Counted from the first letter of the stretch, positions 1 to 6,609 are shown. The stretch is 11,395 nt of DNA from RGIG5681 sp034180345 (GCA_034180345.1 JAXFOQ010000022.1:1-11395), one strand, 5' to 3'. The notes: generated from the letters alone by a model not told the origin. Numbers and translations: made by a program.

Positions 1-96
1 AGATATAGAACAAGAACAAACAATATAGCAAGAAGAGTGTTAGGTTTTAGAACACCCAATGAAATGGTAGAGAACTATTTCAAGAATGTAGCTTAG
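1..96 (+). CDS. Transposase C-terminal fragment (IS30-like), 5' end outside window
   Basis: The first 31 codons of the window read as an open frame ending in TAG at 94-96. The peptide contains the stretch RRVLGFRTPNEMVENYF, which resembles the end of IS30-family DDE transposases (a basic segment, then 'LG-x-(K/R)-TP-x-E'). The catalytic residues lie upstream and cannot be seen, so completeness of the gene is unknown. The following ~60 bases (97-150) probably hold the right end of the element, but its terminal repeat cannot be fixed without the other end. Another DDE family is possible because so little sequence is visible. Confidence 0.6.
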   Translation, partial: RYRTRTNNIARRVLGFRTPNEMVENYFKNVA

Positions 97-175
97 ACTT
101 AAACTGGATGGTTTGTGTCACATATGTTTGACAATCCTAGAAAGTCGAATATAAATTGGCTCACTATATGATGAA

Positions 176-205
176 TTGAAAGTAAATTATATGATATAAT
201 ATTAT
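176..205 (+). promoter_or_regulatory. Promoter of the Nudix gene, extended -10
   Basis: TGATATAAT at 192-200 is a perfect extended -10 (TG-N-TATAAT), 20 bases before the ATG at 221. TTGAAA at 176-181 would pair with an overlapping TATTAT at 200-205 at an 18-base spacing, or is only 13 bases from TATAAT. The expected leader is very short (about 14 bases) and has no good Shine-Dalgarno, only AGAAG. Confidence 0.55.
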
Positions 206-220
206 ATAGAAGCTGATAAT

Positions 221-673
221 ATGGATCGTTTAGAAAAAGTAACAATAACTAACATGTGCATGATATATGATGATGATAAAGTGTTAGTTCAAAATAAAAA
301 AGATGATGATTATAAAGGAATTACTTTTCCTGGAGGTCATGTAGAAAAAGGCGAATCTTTAACCGATGCCGTTATTCGTGAAATAAAAGAAGAAACGGGA
401 TTAACAATTCTTAATCCTCAATTATGTGGTGTTAAAGATTGGATAAATGAAGATGGATCAAGATATATGGTTCTATTTTATAAAACAAATAAATTTAAAG
501 GAGAATTAATTTCATCTGATGAAGGTGAAGTATTTTGGACTGAATTAGATAAGTTTAAGGATTTGGACTTAGCTGATAGAATGGATAATGTATTAAGATT
601 ATTTTTAGAAGATGAATTAAGTGAATATTTCTTCTATCAAGAGAATGGAAAATGGTTAGAAAAACTAAAATAA
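221..673 (+). CDS. Nudix hydrolase, MutT/8-oxo-dGTP diphosphatase-like
   Basis: This is a 150-residue protein with a complete Nudix box at residues 39-61: G39, E45, then REIKEETGL at 53-61, matching GX5EX7REUXEEXGU. The box glutamates bind Mg2+ and the enzymes cleave nucleoside-diphosphate-X bonds. The fold begins after a few residues and the box is preceded by the usual FPGG turn (residues 36-39). Length and layout fit the small MutT-type enzymes often annotated as 8-oxo-dGTP diphosphatase, a housekeeping role in cleaning the nucleotide pool. The substrate cannot be read from the sequence. The gene stands alone between its own extended -10 promoter and a hairpin terminator, just after the end of an insertion sequence. 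ATG at 221 is the only sensible start. Confidence 0.9.
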   Translation: MDRLEKVTITNMCMIYDDDKVLVQNKKDDDYKGITFPGGHVEKGESLTDAVIREIKEETGLTILNPQLCGVKDWINEDGSRYMVLFYKTNKFKGELISSDEGEVFWTELDKFKDLDLADRMDNVLRLFLEDELSEYFFYQENGKWLEKLK

Positions 674-676
674 AAA

Positions 677-706
677 GTGTTCGGAATATTAAGATATTAC
701 GAACAC
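677..706 (+). repeat. Inverted repeat 3' of the Nudix gene
   Basis: GTGTTCG (677-683) pairs with CGAACAC (700-706), and AATAT (685-689) pairs with ATATT (694-698), with one G-A mismatch and a 4-base loop. No T-run follows, so this is not an intrinsic terminator by itself. It may stabilise the 3' end of the transcript upstream of the terminator at 722. Confidence 0.55.
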
Positions 707-721
707 AATAATGATTTATAG

Positions 722-748
722 AGCAGATAATTTCTGCTTTTTTATTTT
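722..748 (+). terminator. Rho-independent terminator of the Nudix gene
   Basis: AGCAGA (722-727) and TCTGCT (733-738) form a 6-bp stem with a 5-base loop. The stem runs directly into a T-tract (738-743, then ATTTT to 748), the typical form of an intrinsic terminator on the plus strand. Confidence 0.75.
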
Positions 749-761
749 CGGCACTTAAAAA

Positions 762-980
762 TTGACATGGGGAAGTAAAATTATTCTTATTTCTAGTTTA
801 GGTACTATTTTATTAATTGAGGAAGATTTTGGTTTTTTACCATTGTTATTTTCAGTGATTATGGTTTTAGGTATCTTGACTACCAATATCCCATTTATCA
901 ATAATCCTTATGGTAAGTATTTATTTTTGTTGGTAATTCTTGCTTCGGTTATTAGAAAATTATTTTTTAAAAAAGAATAA
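762..980 (+). CDS. Possible small two-pass membrane protein (doubtful)
   Basis: This 72-codon frame opens with TTG at 762, one codon after an in-frame TAA at 756-758, and has no ATG before its middle. Two hydrophobic stretches, about residues 6-18 plus 24-38 and then 52-65, followed by a lysine-rich end (RKLFFKKE), would suit a small integral membrane protein. There is no convincing Shine-Dalgarno, and the TTG is part of a perfect TTGACA hexamer. The frame may be a 5'-truncated remnant or spurious. It ends just before a strong terminator at 1014-1044. No family was recognised. Confidence 0.35.
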   Translation: MTWGSKIILISSLGTILLIEEDFGFLPLLFSVIMVLGILTTNIPFINNPYGKYLFLLVILASVIRKLFFKKE

Positions 981-1013
981 AAATTGCACAGATTTAATTT
1001 TATATGTTTAGCT

Positions 1014-1044
1014 AAAAACCTAGGACAAACAATCCTAGGTTTTT
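1014..1044. terminator. Bidirectional intrinsic terminator
   Basis: A 12-bp perfect stem, AAAAACCTAGGA (1014-1025) with TCCTAGGTTTTT (1033-1044), closes a 7-base loop. It has T-runs in both reading directions. On the minus strand it ends the six-gene PTS/peptidase operon, whose last stop is at 1073. On the plus strand it would end anything transcribed through 762-980. Confidence 0.85.
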
Positions 1045-1072
1045 ATAGTAATACTTTTATAACAGTATAATG

Positions 1073-2182
1073 TTATTTAAATTCATCAATTTGATTTAAT
1101 TTATATAGAGCATAAGCATATATTTTGGCACATTTTATTAAGTCATCAATATCAATCCATTCGTTAGGTTGATGGGCAATGCCTATTTGTCCTGGGAATG
1201 ATGGACCGTATGGGACAATGGTATGGCATACACGGGCATAAGTTCCTCCTGTTGTGGTAGTTGGTTTCTTATTATCATTATTAGCCTCATTATAGGCATC
1301 ATTTAATGTTTGGATTAAAGTTGAAGTTGGATTATGTAAAACACAGGGGCTGTTACTTATCAACTCAACTTTTAAATTAGTAGCCTTATTTCTAATTTTG
1401 TCTATTATTTCATCAATGTTGCAATTGGGATAACTCAATGAAAATTTAACCGCAAGATAATCATGTTCAAGATTTTCAAATAATTTATTTCTGATAATCA
1501 TTTCTCCAAAATGCTCATCTTTTACATTAATACCTAGGCGATCACCATTTGGCTTGGCATTCATAAGATATTCATTTACAAAGTCGATAAGTTCTTTTTT
1601 ATGCCCGCTTACTCTAATCATGGCACGACCTCTTTCACCATATATTGCTGGGAATTTATTGTCTGGAGTAAAGCCTGCAATTGGTGCCTTTTCTTTACTC
1701 AAATAATAATGACAATCTTCCATGCCTGTTTCTTCGTTAGTACCAAAAATAATTCTGATAGGATGCTTAAGTTTGATGTTGCATTCTTTAAGTGCTAAAA
1801 GACCATAAAAGGCAGCAATTAATGGTCCTTTATTATCAAGGGCACCACGACCCCATATTTTATTATCTTCGATATAGGCACTAAATGGCGGATGGTTCCA
1901 ACCATCACCAACTTCTACAACATCTAAATGCCCCATGATGGCGATATAATCATCACCATCACCCCATTGGCCATAGCCCATATAGTTATCGACAGACTTA
2001 ATTTTAAGTCCTTCTCGTTCACACATTTTTAAGGCATGGTTTAGGGCGCTTAAAGGTCCTTTTCCAAAGGGGGCATCTGGTGTAGCTACGGTTCCGACAC
2101 TATCTATTTTTACTAAATCACAGACATCATTAATCATCTGTGATTTTAGATTATCAATTACTTTAAATAATTTATCTTTCAT
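1073..2182 (-). CDS. M20-family metallopeptidase, PepV/Sapep-like dipeptidase
   Basis: This 369-residue cytoplasmic zinc or manganese peptidase would cleave dipeptides or trim short peptides. The M20 metal and catalytic residues are all present: GHLDVV (H85, D87), RGALDNKGP (D116), TNEETG (catalytic E150, ligand E151), TPDNKFP (D174) and GIAHQPNEW (H337). The order and wording match the PepV/Sapep branch. It is about 100 residues shorter than PepV as I remember it (~470), with the shortfall in the lid/dimerisation region between about 185 and 330. ATG at 2182 has GAGGT 5-6 bases upstream, overlapping the TGA stop of the M42 gene. It is the last gene of the operon and is followed by the terminator at 1014-1044. 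Confidence 0.88.
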   Translation of the reverse strand: MKDKLFKVIDNLKSQMINDVCDLVKIDSVGTVATPDAPFGKGPLSALNHALKMCEREGLKIKSVDNYMGYGQWGDGDDYIAIMGHLDVVEVGDGWNHPPFSAYIEDNKIWGRGALDNKGPLIAAFYGLLALKECNIKLKHPIRIIFGTNEETGMEDCHYYLSKEKAPIAGFTPDNKFPAIYGERGRAMIRVSGHKKELIDFVNEYLMNAKPNGDRLGINVKDEHFGEMIIRNKLFENLEHDYLAVKFSLSYPNCNIDEIIDKIRNKATNLKVELISNSPCVLHNPTSTLIQTLNDAYNEANNDNKKPTTTTGGTYARVCHTIVPYGPSFPGQIGIAHQPNEWIDIDDLIKCAKIYAYALYKLNQIDEFK

Positions 2183-2189
2183 ATATACC

Positions 2190-3242
2190 TCATATTTCTA
2201 ATGAATTAAGTATTTCAAAATTCATTTCTTTAATAATAATTTTTATTAGTTTGATACAAGCCTCAACATCGTGATTGTTGATAATGGAATGATTTGTGTG
2301 CATATAACGGATGGGTATTGATAAAGTCATATTGATGATACCGTTGAAGCTTTTGTGGATATTTCCAGAATCGGTACCACCTCCATTAAAGACTGCATAT
2401 TGATAAGGAATATGATGTTGATCACAAAGATTTTCTAAATATTTTATTAGTTTTCTTGGGGCGATAGAATTGGAATCAATCATTGAAAGGACAACACCTC
2501 CTCCTAGCTTACAAATGTTATTGGTAAGTGGAGTATCTCCTGCTAAGGTAGTATCTATGGCAATAGCAAGATCTGGTTTAATCATATTAGTAGCAGTGCG
2601 GGCGCCTCTTAAACCCGGTTCTTCTAAAGTGGTAAAGGCAACATAAAGATTATCGTCCTTATTCATTTTATTTAAAACTTCTAAAGCGATATAATCACCG
2701 ATACGATCATCAAAGGCCTTAGCAAGCAGATAGCCATCCTCATTTAATTTAACTGTCTTAGTATGTGGAGTAATCATATCTCCGATTCTGATACCAAGCT
2801 CTAAAACTTTAGTCTTGGAACTGACACCTAAATCAAGGTATAAATGTTCAATATCCATTGTTTTAGCCTTCACCTCAGCTTTAATGCCATGTGTTGGCAA
2901 ACTACCGACAACACCCATATATACTTTTCCTTCTTGAGTGCTTATATCCATTAACTGACCCGCAACCAGATGCGACCACCAAGAACCGATAGTTTGCATC
3001 ATAATAAAACCGTTATCATCAATATCCTTAACAAGGAAACCAACCTCATCCATATGTGCTGCCAACATTATTTTTGGCTTTTTATTATTGATATTATAGG
3101 CAACAAGACTGTTTAAACCATCACTTTTATATGGTATCTGCCTTTGGTCTAAATAATTTTTTAAATAATTAACAACATTATATTCATAAGATGATATTCC
3201 TCTTATTTCAGTAAGGTCTTTGATTAATTTAAAATTCATCAT
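2190..3242 (-). CDS. M42-family aminopeptidase (intact active site)
   Basis: This 350-residue glutamyl-aminopeptidase/deblocking-aminopeptidase-type enzyme (PepA/FrvX/TET fold) removes N-terminal residues from peptides in the cytoplasm, usually as a dodecamer. Its expected metal ligands and catalytic base are visible: AAHMDEVG (H63), KAFDDRIG (D178), TTLEEPGLRGA (catalytic E207, ligand E208), AIAID (D230) and RYMHTNH (H315). The family motif is more often EEVGLRGA, so the proline is a small departure. The frame extends to a TTG at 3254, but ATG at 3242 (or 3239) is preferred because TTGGGG lies about 6 bases upstream. The start overlaps the end of the preceding gene by 14 bases, suggesting translational coupling with the degenerate M42 paralogue. 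Confidence 0.9.
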   Translation of the reverse strand: MMNFKLIKDLTEIRGISSYEYNVVNYLKNYLDQRQIPYKSDGLNSLVAYNINNKKPKIMLAAHMDEVGFLVKDIDDNGFIMMQTIGSWWSHLVAGQLMDISTQEGKVYMGVVGSLPTHGIKAEVKAKTMDIEHLYLDLGVSSKTKVLELGIRIGDMITPHTKTVKLNEDGYLLAKAFDDRIGDYIALEVLNKMNKDDNLYVAFTTLEEPGLRGARTATNMIKPDLAIAIDTTLAGDTPLTNNICKLGGGVVLSMIDSNSIAPRKLIKYLENLCDQHHIPYQYAVFNGGGTDSGNIHKSFNGIINMTLSIPIRYMHTNHSIINNHDVEACIKLIKIIIKEMNFEILNSLEI

Positions 3243-4257
3243 CTGAAACCCCAAGATTTATAATTTTTTGATGATCGAGTATATTTAGATACTTGATTAA
3301 GCCTGTAATTAGTTTATCAATATTATTAGTATTGATCATTTCAATACTGCTTCCCATATTGGCAATCGGTATGCCGATGCTGATAGTAGGGACACCACTT
3401 AAAGTTTTATGAATAAAAGAACCGTCATTACCAAGCATACCCAAGTAATCTTTAGTGTTAATATGGGCTTTAAAATCATTTAGTAATAAACGATTTGGAA
3501 GCATTTGTTTATCATAGTTACCGATAATAATACCATCATTAATATTGATTTTAGGTTGGCTGTTGTTTACTTCAAAGCCTGTTAAAATAAGGGCTATATC
3601 AGGTTTAACTACATAATTTGCAGTTTTACTTCCACGCCAGCCAATGATTGATTGGGCGATTAAACCTAAAACAATTTCATAATCATAGGTTTGATGTTTA
3701 AGCTTTTCAATTAATTCAATAATAGCTTCGATTAGAGCTTTTTGATGCAATGATTTATCAACAATACAATCACCGATATGATTAAAATCATGCTTGAAGG
3801 TAATTAAATCACCAGGTTTAAAGTTTTTAAGAGCTTCTTCATAGGTAAAACCTGTATCAATTACTAAGTCTTCAAGATTAATTTTATCAAGGGCTATTTC
3901 TTTAAATTTATATTTTTTAGCTACAATAATACCATTCACAATTTCATCGTTGCGTTTAATTATTTCCACTTTTTGATGCAAAAGACTGGCAGGACTGATA
4001 CTTTCTAAGGTAATAAAGCCTAAACTACCGTCATTATTGATACTATTAACCATTAAACCTATTTCATCCATAGCACAGGCAATTAATAATCTTTTAGCCT
4101 TAGGATTGCTGCTTTTCTTTACATAAAAGATACTTCCTAAACGATCTTGAAGATATTTGGCTTGAGGATTTTCACTAATAAAAAATGTTTTCATCTTTTC
4201 TTCAAAGCCAGATACACTATTAAGGGCACATAATTTTTTAAGTCTTTCAATATTCAT
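3229..4257 (-). CDS. M42-fold protein lacking catalytic and metal residues (pseudoenzyme)
   Basis: This 342-residue protein aligns end to end with the adjacent M42 peptidase. Shared features are the N-terminal LxSVSGFE-type start, xxAMDEIGLMV, GxRGSKTANYVVKPD, and SGVPTISIGIPI. The metal-site residues are replaced: His to A62 in ACAMDEIG, Asp-Asp to H171-Q172 in KSLHQK, Glu-Glu to S203-I204 in AQSIIGWRG, Asp to T226 in ALILT, and His to G302 in IANMGS. It should therefore not be an active peptidase. The frame is intact, so it looks maintained rather than decaying. Being coupled to an active paralogue, it may be a structural or regulatory subunit of a mixed M42 particle (inference). ATG 4257 has GAAAGG 8 bases upstream. 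Confidence 0.85.
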   Translation of the reverse strand: MNIERLKKLCALNSVSGFEEKMKTFFISENPQAKYLQDRLGSIFYVKKSSNPKAKRLLIACAMDEIGLMVNSINNDGSLGFITLESISPASLLHQKVEIIKRNDEIVNGIIVAKKYKFKEIALDKINLEDLVIDTGFTYEEALKNFKPGDLITFKHDFNHIGDCIVDKSLHQKALIEAIIELIEKLKHQTYDYEIVLGLIAQSIIGWRGSKTANYVVKPDIALILTGFEVNNSQPKININDGIIIGNYDKQMLPNRLLLNDFKAHINTKDYLGMLGNDGSFIHKTLSGVPTISIGIPIANMGSSIEMINTNNIDKLITGLIKYLNILDHQKIINLGVSDDEF

Positions 4258-4275
4258 ATATTATTAACCTTTCAA

Positions 4276-4297
4276 AAAGGTTGCCTAAGCAACCTTT
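4276..4297 (-). terminator. Intra-operon hairpin, possible attenuator
   Basis: A 9-bp perfect stem, AAAGGTTGC (4276-4284) with GCAACCTTT (4289-4297), closes a 4-base loop. On the transcribed (minus) strand it is followed by five T residues. It sits between the stop of the GrdB-like gene and the Shine-Dalgarno of the M42-like gene. It could act as a partial terminator or RNA-processing barrier, lowering expression of the three peptidase-fold genes relative to the PTS genes. Confidence 0.6.
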
Positions 4298-4820
4298 AAT
4301 AACAAATTCTTTCTTTTATTTCTTTAAGATGTGCTTGGTTATTGAATAAACAATCAATATATTCACATAAGTCGCTGAAACTATCATTTAAGCCAGTACC
4401 ACCTTTTTTAGGCATTTTAATAATATCTATTTGACTTGCGTATTCATTGATAGTTTTGTTGTTTTCAATCGCCATCATTGTACATGCAGGAACAATATTT
4501 TTATTTTTTAAAACTTTAACAATTTTAGCACTCATTTCTGCATAAACATCAAAGTTGAAACAGGGTCCTGCTAAGACAAAGTCTGGAGCCAGCTTTTTAA
4601 CCATTGCACACATTTTAGTTACAACTTCTTCTTGGTTTTCTTGGTATGTTTCAATACCACAAGAAAGAGTTGCCAGAATTTCAATGTTGTGTTTTTTAAA
4701 ATGAGGTTCCAACATCAGGGCTGAACCGACCCCGCCTTTTTGAATGGTTAGGGGCAATTTTAAATTTCCCTTGCCGCCTTGACCAGCTAGACCTTGATCA
4801 AATATCAGAACAATTTTCAT
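4296..4820 (-). CDS. Short GrdB-like protein (glycine/betaine reductase component B N-terminal region)
   Basis: This 174-residue protein resembles the N-terminal third of GrdB, the large subunit of glycine/sarcosine/betaine reductase component B. Matching segments are the opening Gln/LAGQGG turn (residues 9-16), KGGVGSALMLE (28-38), EILATLSCGIETYQENQEEV (47-66) and the segment DFVLAGPCFNF (80-90), which corresponds to the GPAFNAGRYG motif of GrdB. The C-terminal part that carries selenocysteine in GrdB is absent, and no in-frame TGA is seen. Cysteines at 54, 71, 87 and 113 could be functional. I recall an NCBI family named 'GrdB-related putative oxidoreductase' that it may belong to (unverified). 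Its ATG is 1 base after the IIC stop, with only a weak Shine-Dalgarno, so translation is probably coupled. The actual reaction is unknown. Confidence 0.75.
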   Translation of the reverse strand: MKIVLIFDQGLAGQGGKGNLKLPLTIQKGGVGSALMLEPHFKKHNIEILATLSCGIETYQENQEEVVTKMCAMVKKLAPDFVLAGPCFNFDVYAEMSAKIVKVLKNKNIVPACTMMAIENNKTINEYASQIDIIKMPKKGGTGLNDSFSDLCEYIDCLFNNQAHLKEIKERICY

Positions 4821-4821
4821 A

Positions 4822-6168
4822 TTATTCTAAACTCAAATCATCGAAAGAAAGATCGTCTAATTCATCCTTTTGATCACCAGCAACCTTTTCTTCAGCAAGA
4901 TATTTATTATCTAAGATTCTAAAGAATGGATAATATAGAACAATATCAACTGCAAGTAGGATGGCTTGAAGTAATACAGCATTCCAAGAACCTGTAACTA
5001 AGAAACCAGAGAAGAAGATTGGTGTAGTCCATGGAAGGGTAACTCCACTTGTATATGGAATAAAGTGAATGTATGTAGCAATAGTTGCGATAATGGTATT
5101 GGCAACAGGTGCTAAGATAAACGGAATAACCATAATTGGATTTAACACAATTGGTAAACCGAAGATAATTGGTTCGTTGATACCAAAGATTCCAGCAGGA
5201 AGAGATAGTCGACCCAAGGTTTTCATACGATTAGATTTTCCAAGAATTGACATCATAATCACAAGACCTAGGGTAGAACCACCACCACCAAAGTTACAGA
5301 AGAAATCAGAAAAGCCAGCGGTAAAGATATTTTTCATTTCAAGACCAGCCTTGGCAGCCTCATAGTTTTCTTGAGTAAGAACTTTATGGATTGGAGAGAA
5401 CACTGTGTTGGTAACCGCAGGTCCATTAATACCAAAGAACCAGAATAGCGTTGATAAGAATTGATAGGTAACTTCAAATAAATTTGATCTTCCTAAACCA
5501 ACAAGTGGTGCTTGTAAAATTTGATAGATAAAATTATGAGCGTATTCATAGCTTGTATGTGCAAAGATGATATTTACAATAAAGAAGAAAATCATTGCGA
5601 ATGCTGCAGGAATTAAAGAAGCAAACGAATCCATTACCATTGGTGGAACACCTTCAGGTAGTTTAATGATTAATTTTTTCTTTAATGCCCAAGAGAAAAT
5701 ACTAACTGATACAATTGCGGTAATCATTGATAGGAACATTCCTGCTGTACCTAAGTTACCGAAGGCTAAACCTTTGAAAGATTTTCCAGCCTCATTTACA
5801 AATGCAGGGTGTGCTTGTGGAGCGATAATCAAGAAACATACAACTGCTACAAGAGCACCAGCAATTTTATTGTCAATGCCTTTTTCTCTTGCGTAAGCAT
5901 AACCGATACCTAATGCACCAAGTAAGGCCACAGTATCAAATGTAACCGCAGTAACACGGTCAAGATAACCTTCCCAACCACTACCAAATACTGAGGCAAT
6001 AGCTTCTGACCAACCTTGAATAGGGAAGTTAGAAATCAACAAGAATATTGAACCGACAATAACAACAGGGACAGTAATCATAAAGCCATCACGAATTGCG
6101 ATCAATACTTTGTTTTTAGATAGAGTATCAGCTATTGGAGCTAAAATCTTTTCTAATTTTTCGAACAT
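4822..6168 (-). CDS. PTS permease component IIC, lactose/cellobiose (ChbC/CelB) family
   Basis: This 448-residue integral membrane protein has about ten hydrophobic segments and forms the sugar channel of a phosphotransferase system. Family signatures are the N-terminal FEKLEKILAPIADTLSKNK with IRDGFMITVPVVIVGSIFLL (residues 24-44), the PEGVPPMVMDSFASLIPA loop (171-188), and the hallmark GINEPIIFGLPIVLNP (329-344), whose Glu332 is the substrate-site glutamate in this family. At FGINGP (245-250) there is Asn248 where I recall a conserved His in ChbC. It follows IIB with 1 base between stop and start, and GGAAGGA precedes the ATG. No IIA domain or gene is visible, so IIA must come from elsewhere. 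Substrate unknown: there is no glycosidase nearby, unlike usual cellobiose/chitobiose operons. Confidence 0.92.
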   Translation of the reverse strand: MFEKLEKILAPIADTLSKNKVLIAIRDGFMITVPVVIVGSIFLLISNFPIQGWSEAIASVFGSGWEGYLDRVTAVTFDTVALLGALGIGYAYAREKGIDNKIAGALVAVVCFLIIAPQAHPAFVNEAGKSFKGLAFGNLGTAGMFLSMITAIVSVSIFSWALKKKLIIKLPEGVPPMVMDSFASLIPAAFAMIFFFIVNIIFAHTSYEYAHNFIYQILQAPLVGLGRSNLFEVTYQFLSTLFWFFGINGPAVTNTVFSPIHKVLTQENYEAAKAGLEMKNIFTAGFSDFFCNFGGGGSTLGLVIMMSILGKSNRMKTLGRLSLPAGIFGINEPIIFGLPIVLNPIMVIPFILAPVANTIIATIATYIHFIPYTSGVTLPWTTPIFFSGFLVTGSWNAVLLQAILLAVDIVLYYPFFRILDNKYLAEEKVAGDQKDELDDLSFDDLSLE

Positions 6169-6169
6169 A

Positions 6170-6493
6170 TTAGTCCTTCCTTTCTTTTAAAGCTTTGAGG
6201 GCAGCTTTAAGTACCCTTTCACCATTCACTTCGCCATAATCGCGAGGATCAATAACAAAAATTGGTGTGTTGGTATGACCATATTTAGTTACCACCTTAT
6301 CAAGAAGGTATTTAACTTGAGGTCCCAACAAGATAACATCTGGATGATATTCATTTACAATGGTATCCATTTCTGAATCTGGGAATGCTTTAACTTCAAT
6401 TGGCAAATTATGATCGCCAGCAACTTTTTGCATTCGATTCGCAAGTAAGCTGGTACTCATTCCCGCGTTACAAAATAAATAGAATCTCTTCAT
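6170..6493 (-). CDS. PTS component IIB, lactose/cellobiose family
   Basis: This 107-residue cytosolic phosphocarrier passes phosphate from IIA to the sugar bound at IIC. The N-terminus FYLFCNAGMSTSLLANRMQ has the phosphorylatable Cys8 in the CxxGMSTS phosphate-binding loop typical of CelA/ChbB. The segment PDVILLGPQVKYLLDKV (about residues 49-65) is also family-typical. The frame runs back to a TTG at 6526, but ATG 6493 is chosen because GGAAAGGGG lies just upstream and it gives the usual length of about 105 residues. First gene of the six-gene operon. Confidence 0.93.
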   Translation of the reverse strand: MKRFYLFCNAGMSTSLLANRMQKVAGDHNLPIEVKAFPDSEMDTIVNEYHPDVILLGPQVKYLLDKVVTKYGHTNTPIFVIDPRDYGEVNGERVLKAALKALKERKD

Positions 6494-6511
6494 ACAATAA
6501 CCCCTTTCCTG

Positions 6512-6517
6512 ATTATA
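6512..6517 (-). promoter_or_regulatory. -10 element of the PTS/peptidase operon
   Basis: TATAAT reads on the minus strand at 6517-6512, 18 bases before the IIB start codon. No good -35 is found at 16-18 bases, which may indicate dependence on an activator. A CCGACA (6536-6531, minus) lies in the -35 to -10 zone, and a palindrome (6553-6574) lies further upstream. Confidence 0.5.
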
Positions 6518-6552
6518 TTTTCTCAAATATTGTCGGTGTGTAGATGCAATTT

Positions 6553-6574
6553 ATTTTCCTTTAATTAGGAAAAT
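6553..6574. promoter_or_regulatory. Palindrome upstream of the PTS operon, possible operator
   Basis: ATTTTCCT (6553-6560) and AGGAAAAT (6567-6574) form a perfect 8-bp inverted repeat around TTAATT. Its centre is about 59 bases upstream of the inferred transcription start, a distance that suits an activator site. A related sequence, TTTTCCT-n-GGAAA, occurs at 7254-7272. AT-richness makes chance palindromes more likely here. Confidence 0.4.
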
Positions 6575-6579
6575 AATAA

Positions 6580-6609
6580 TATAAAAATAAAAGGAAGTTT
6601 TCACTTCCT
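6580..6609 (-). terminator. Intrinsic terminator of the RDD gene
   Basis: On the minus strand a 7-bp stem (AGGAAGT at 6609-6603 with ACTTCCT at 6598-6592) closes a GAAA tetraloop. It is followed by TTTTATTTTTAT. It begins 3 bases after the RDD gene and separates it from the PTS operon promoter. Confidence 0.8.

Noticed and set aside
762..767. Perfect TTGACA as a promoter -35
   Set aside because: No matching -10 is found 16-18 bases downstream, and it coincides with the doubtful TTG start of the small ORF.
1601..1798. Plus-strand open frame within the M20 gene
   Set aside because: It lies wholly antisense to a gene with complete catalytic motifs and has no ribosome site or recognisable protein features.
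4296..4820. Selenocysteine in the GrdB-like protein
   Set aside because: The frame has no internal TGA, ends in TAA, and lacks the C-terminal region where GrdB carries selenocysteine.
5069..5896. Two plus-strand open frames (5069-5365 and 5567-5896) inside the IIC gene
   Set aside because: They are antisense shadows of a well-supported permease gene; their composition reflects the reversed membrane-protein codons.
2904..6058. ACCGACA at 2904-2910 and 6052-6058 as further regulator sites
   Set aside because: Both are inside coding regions, match only 7 bases and lack the flanking AA/TTT context, so they are treated as chance background.
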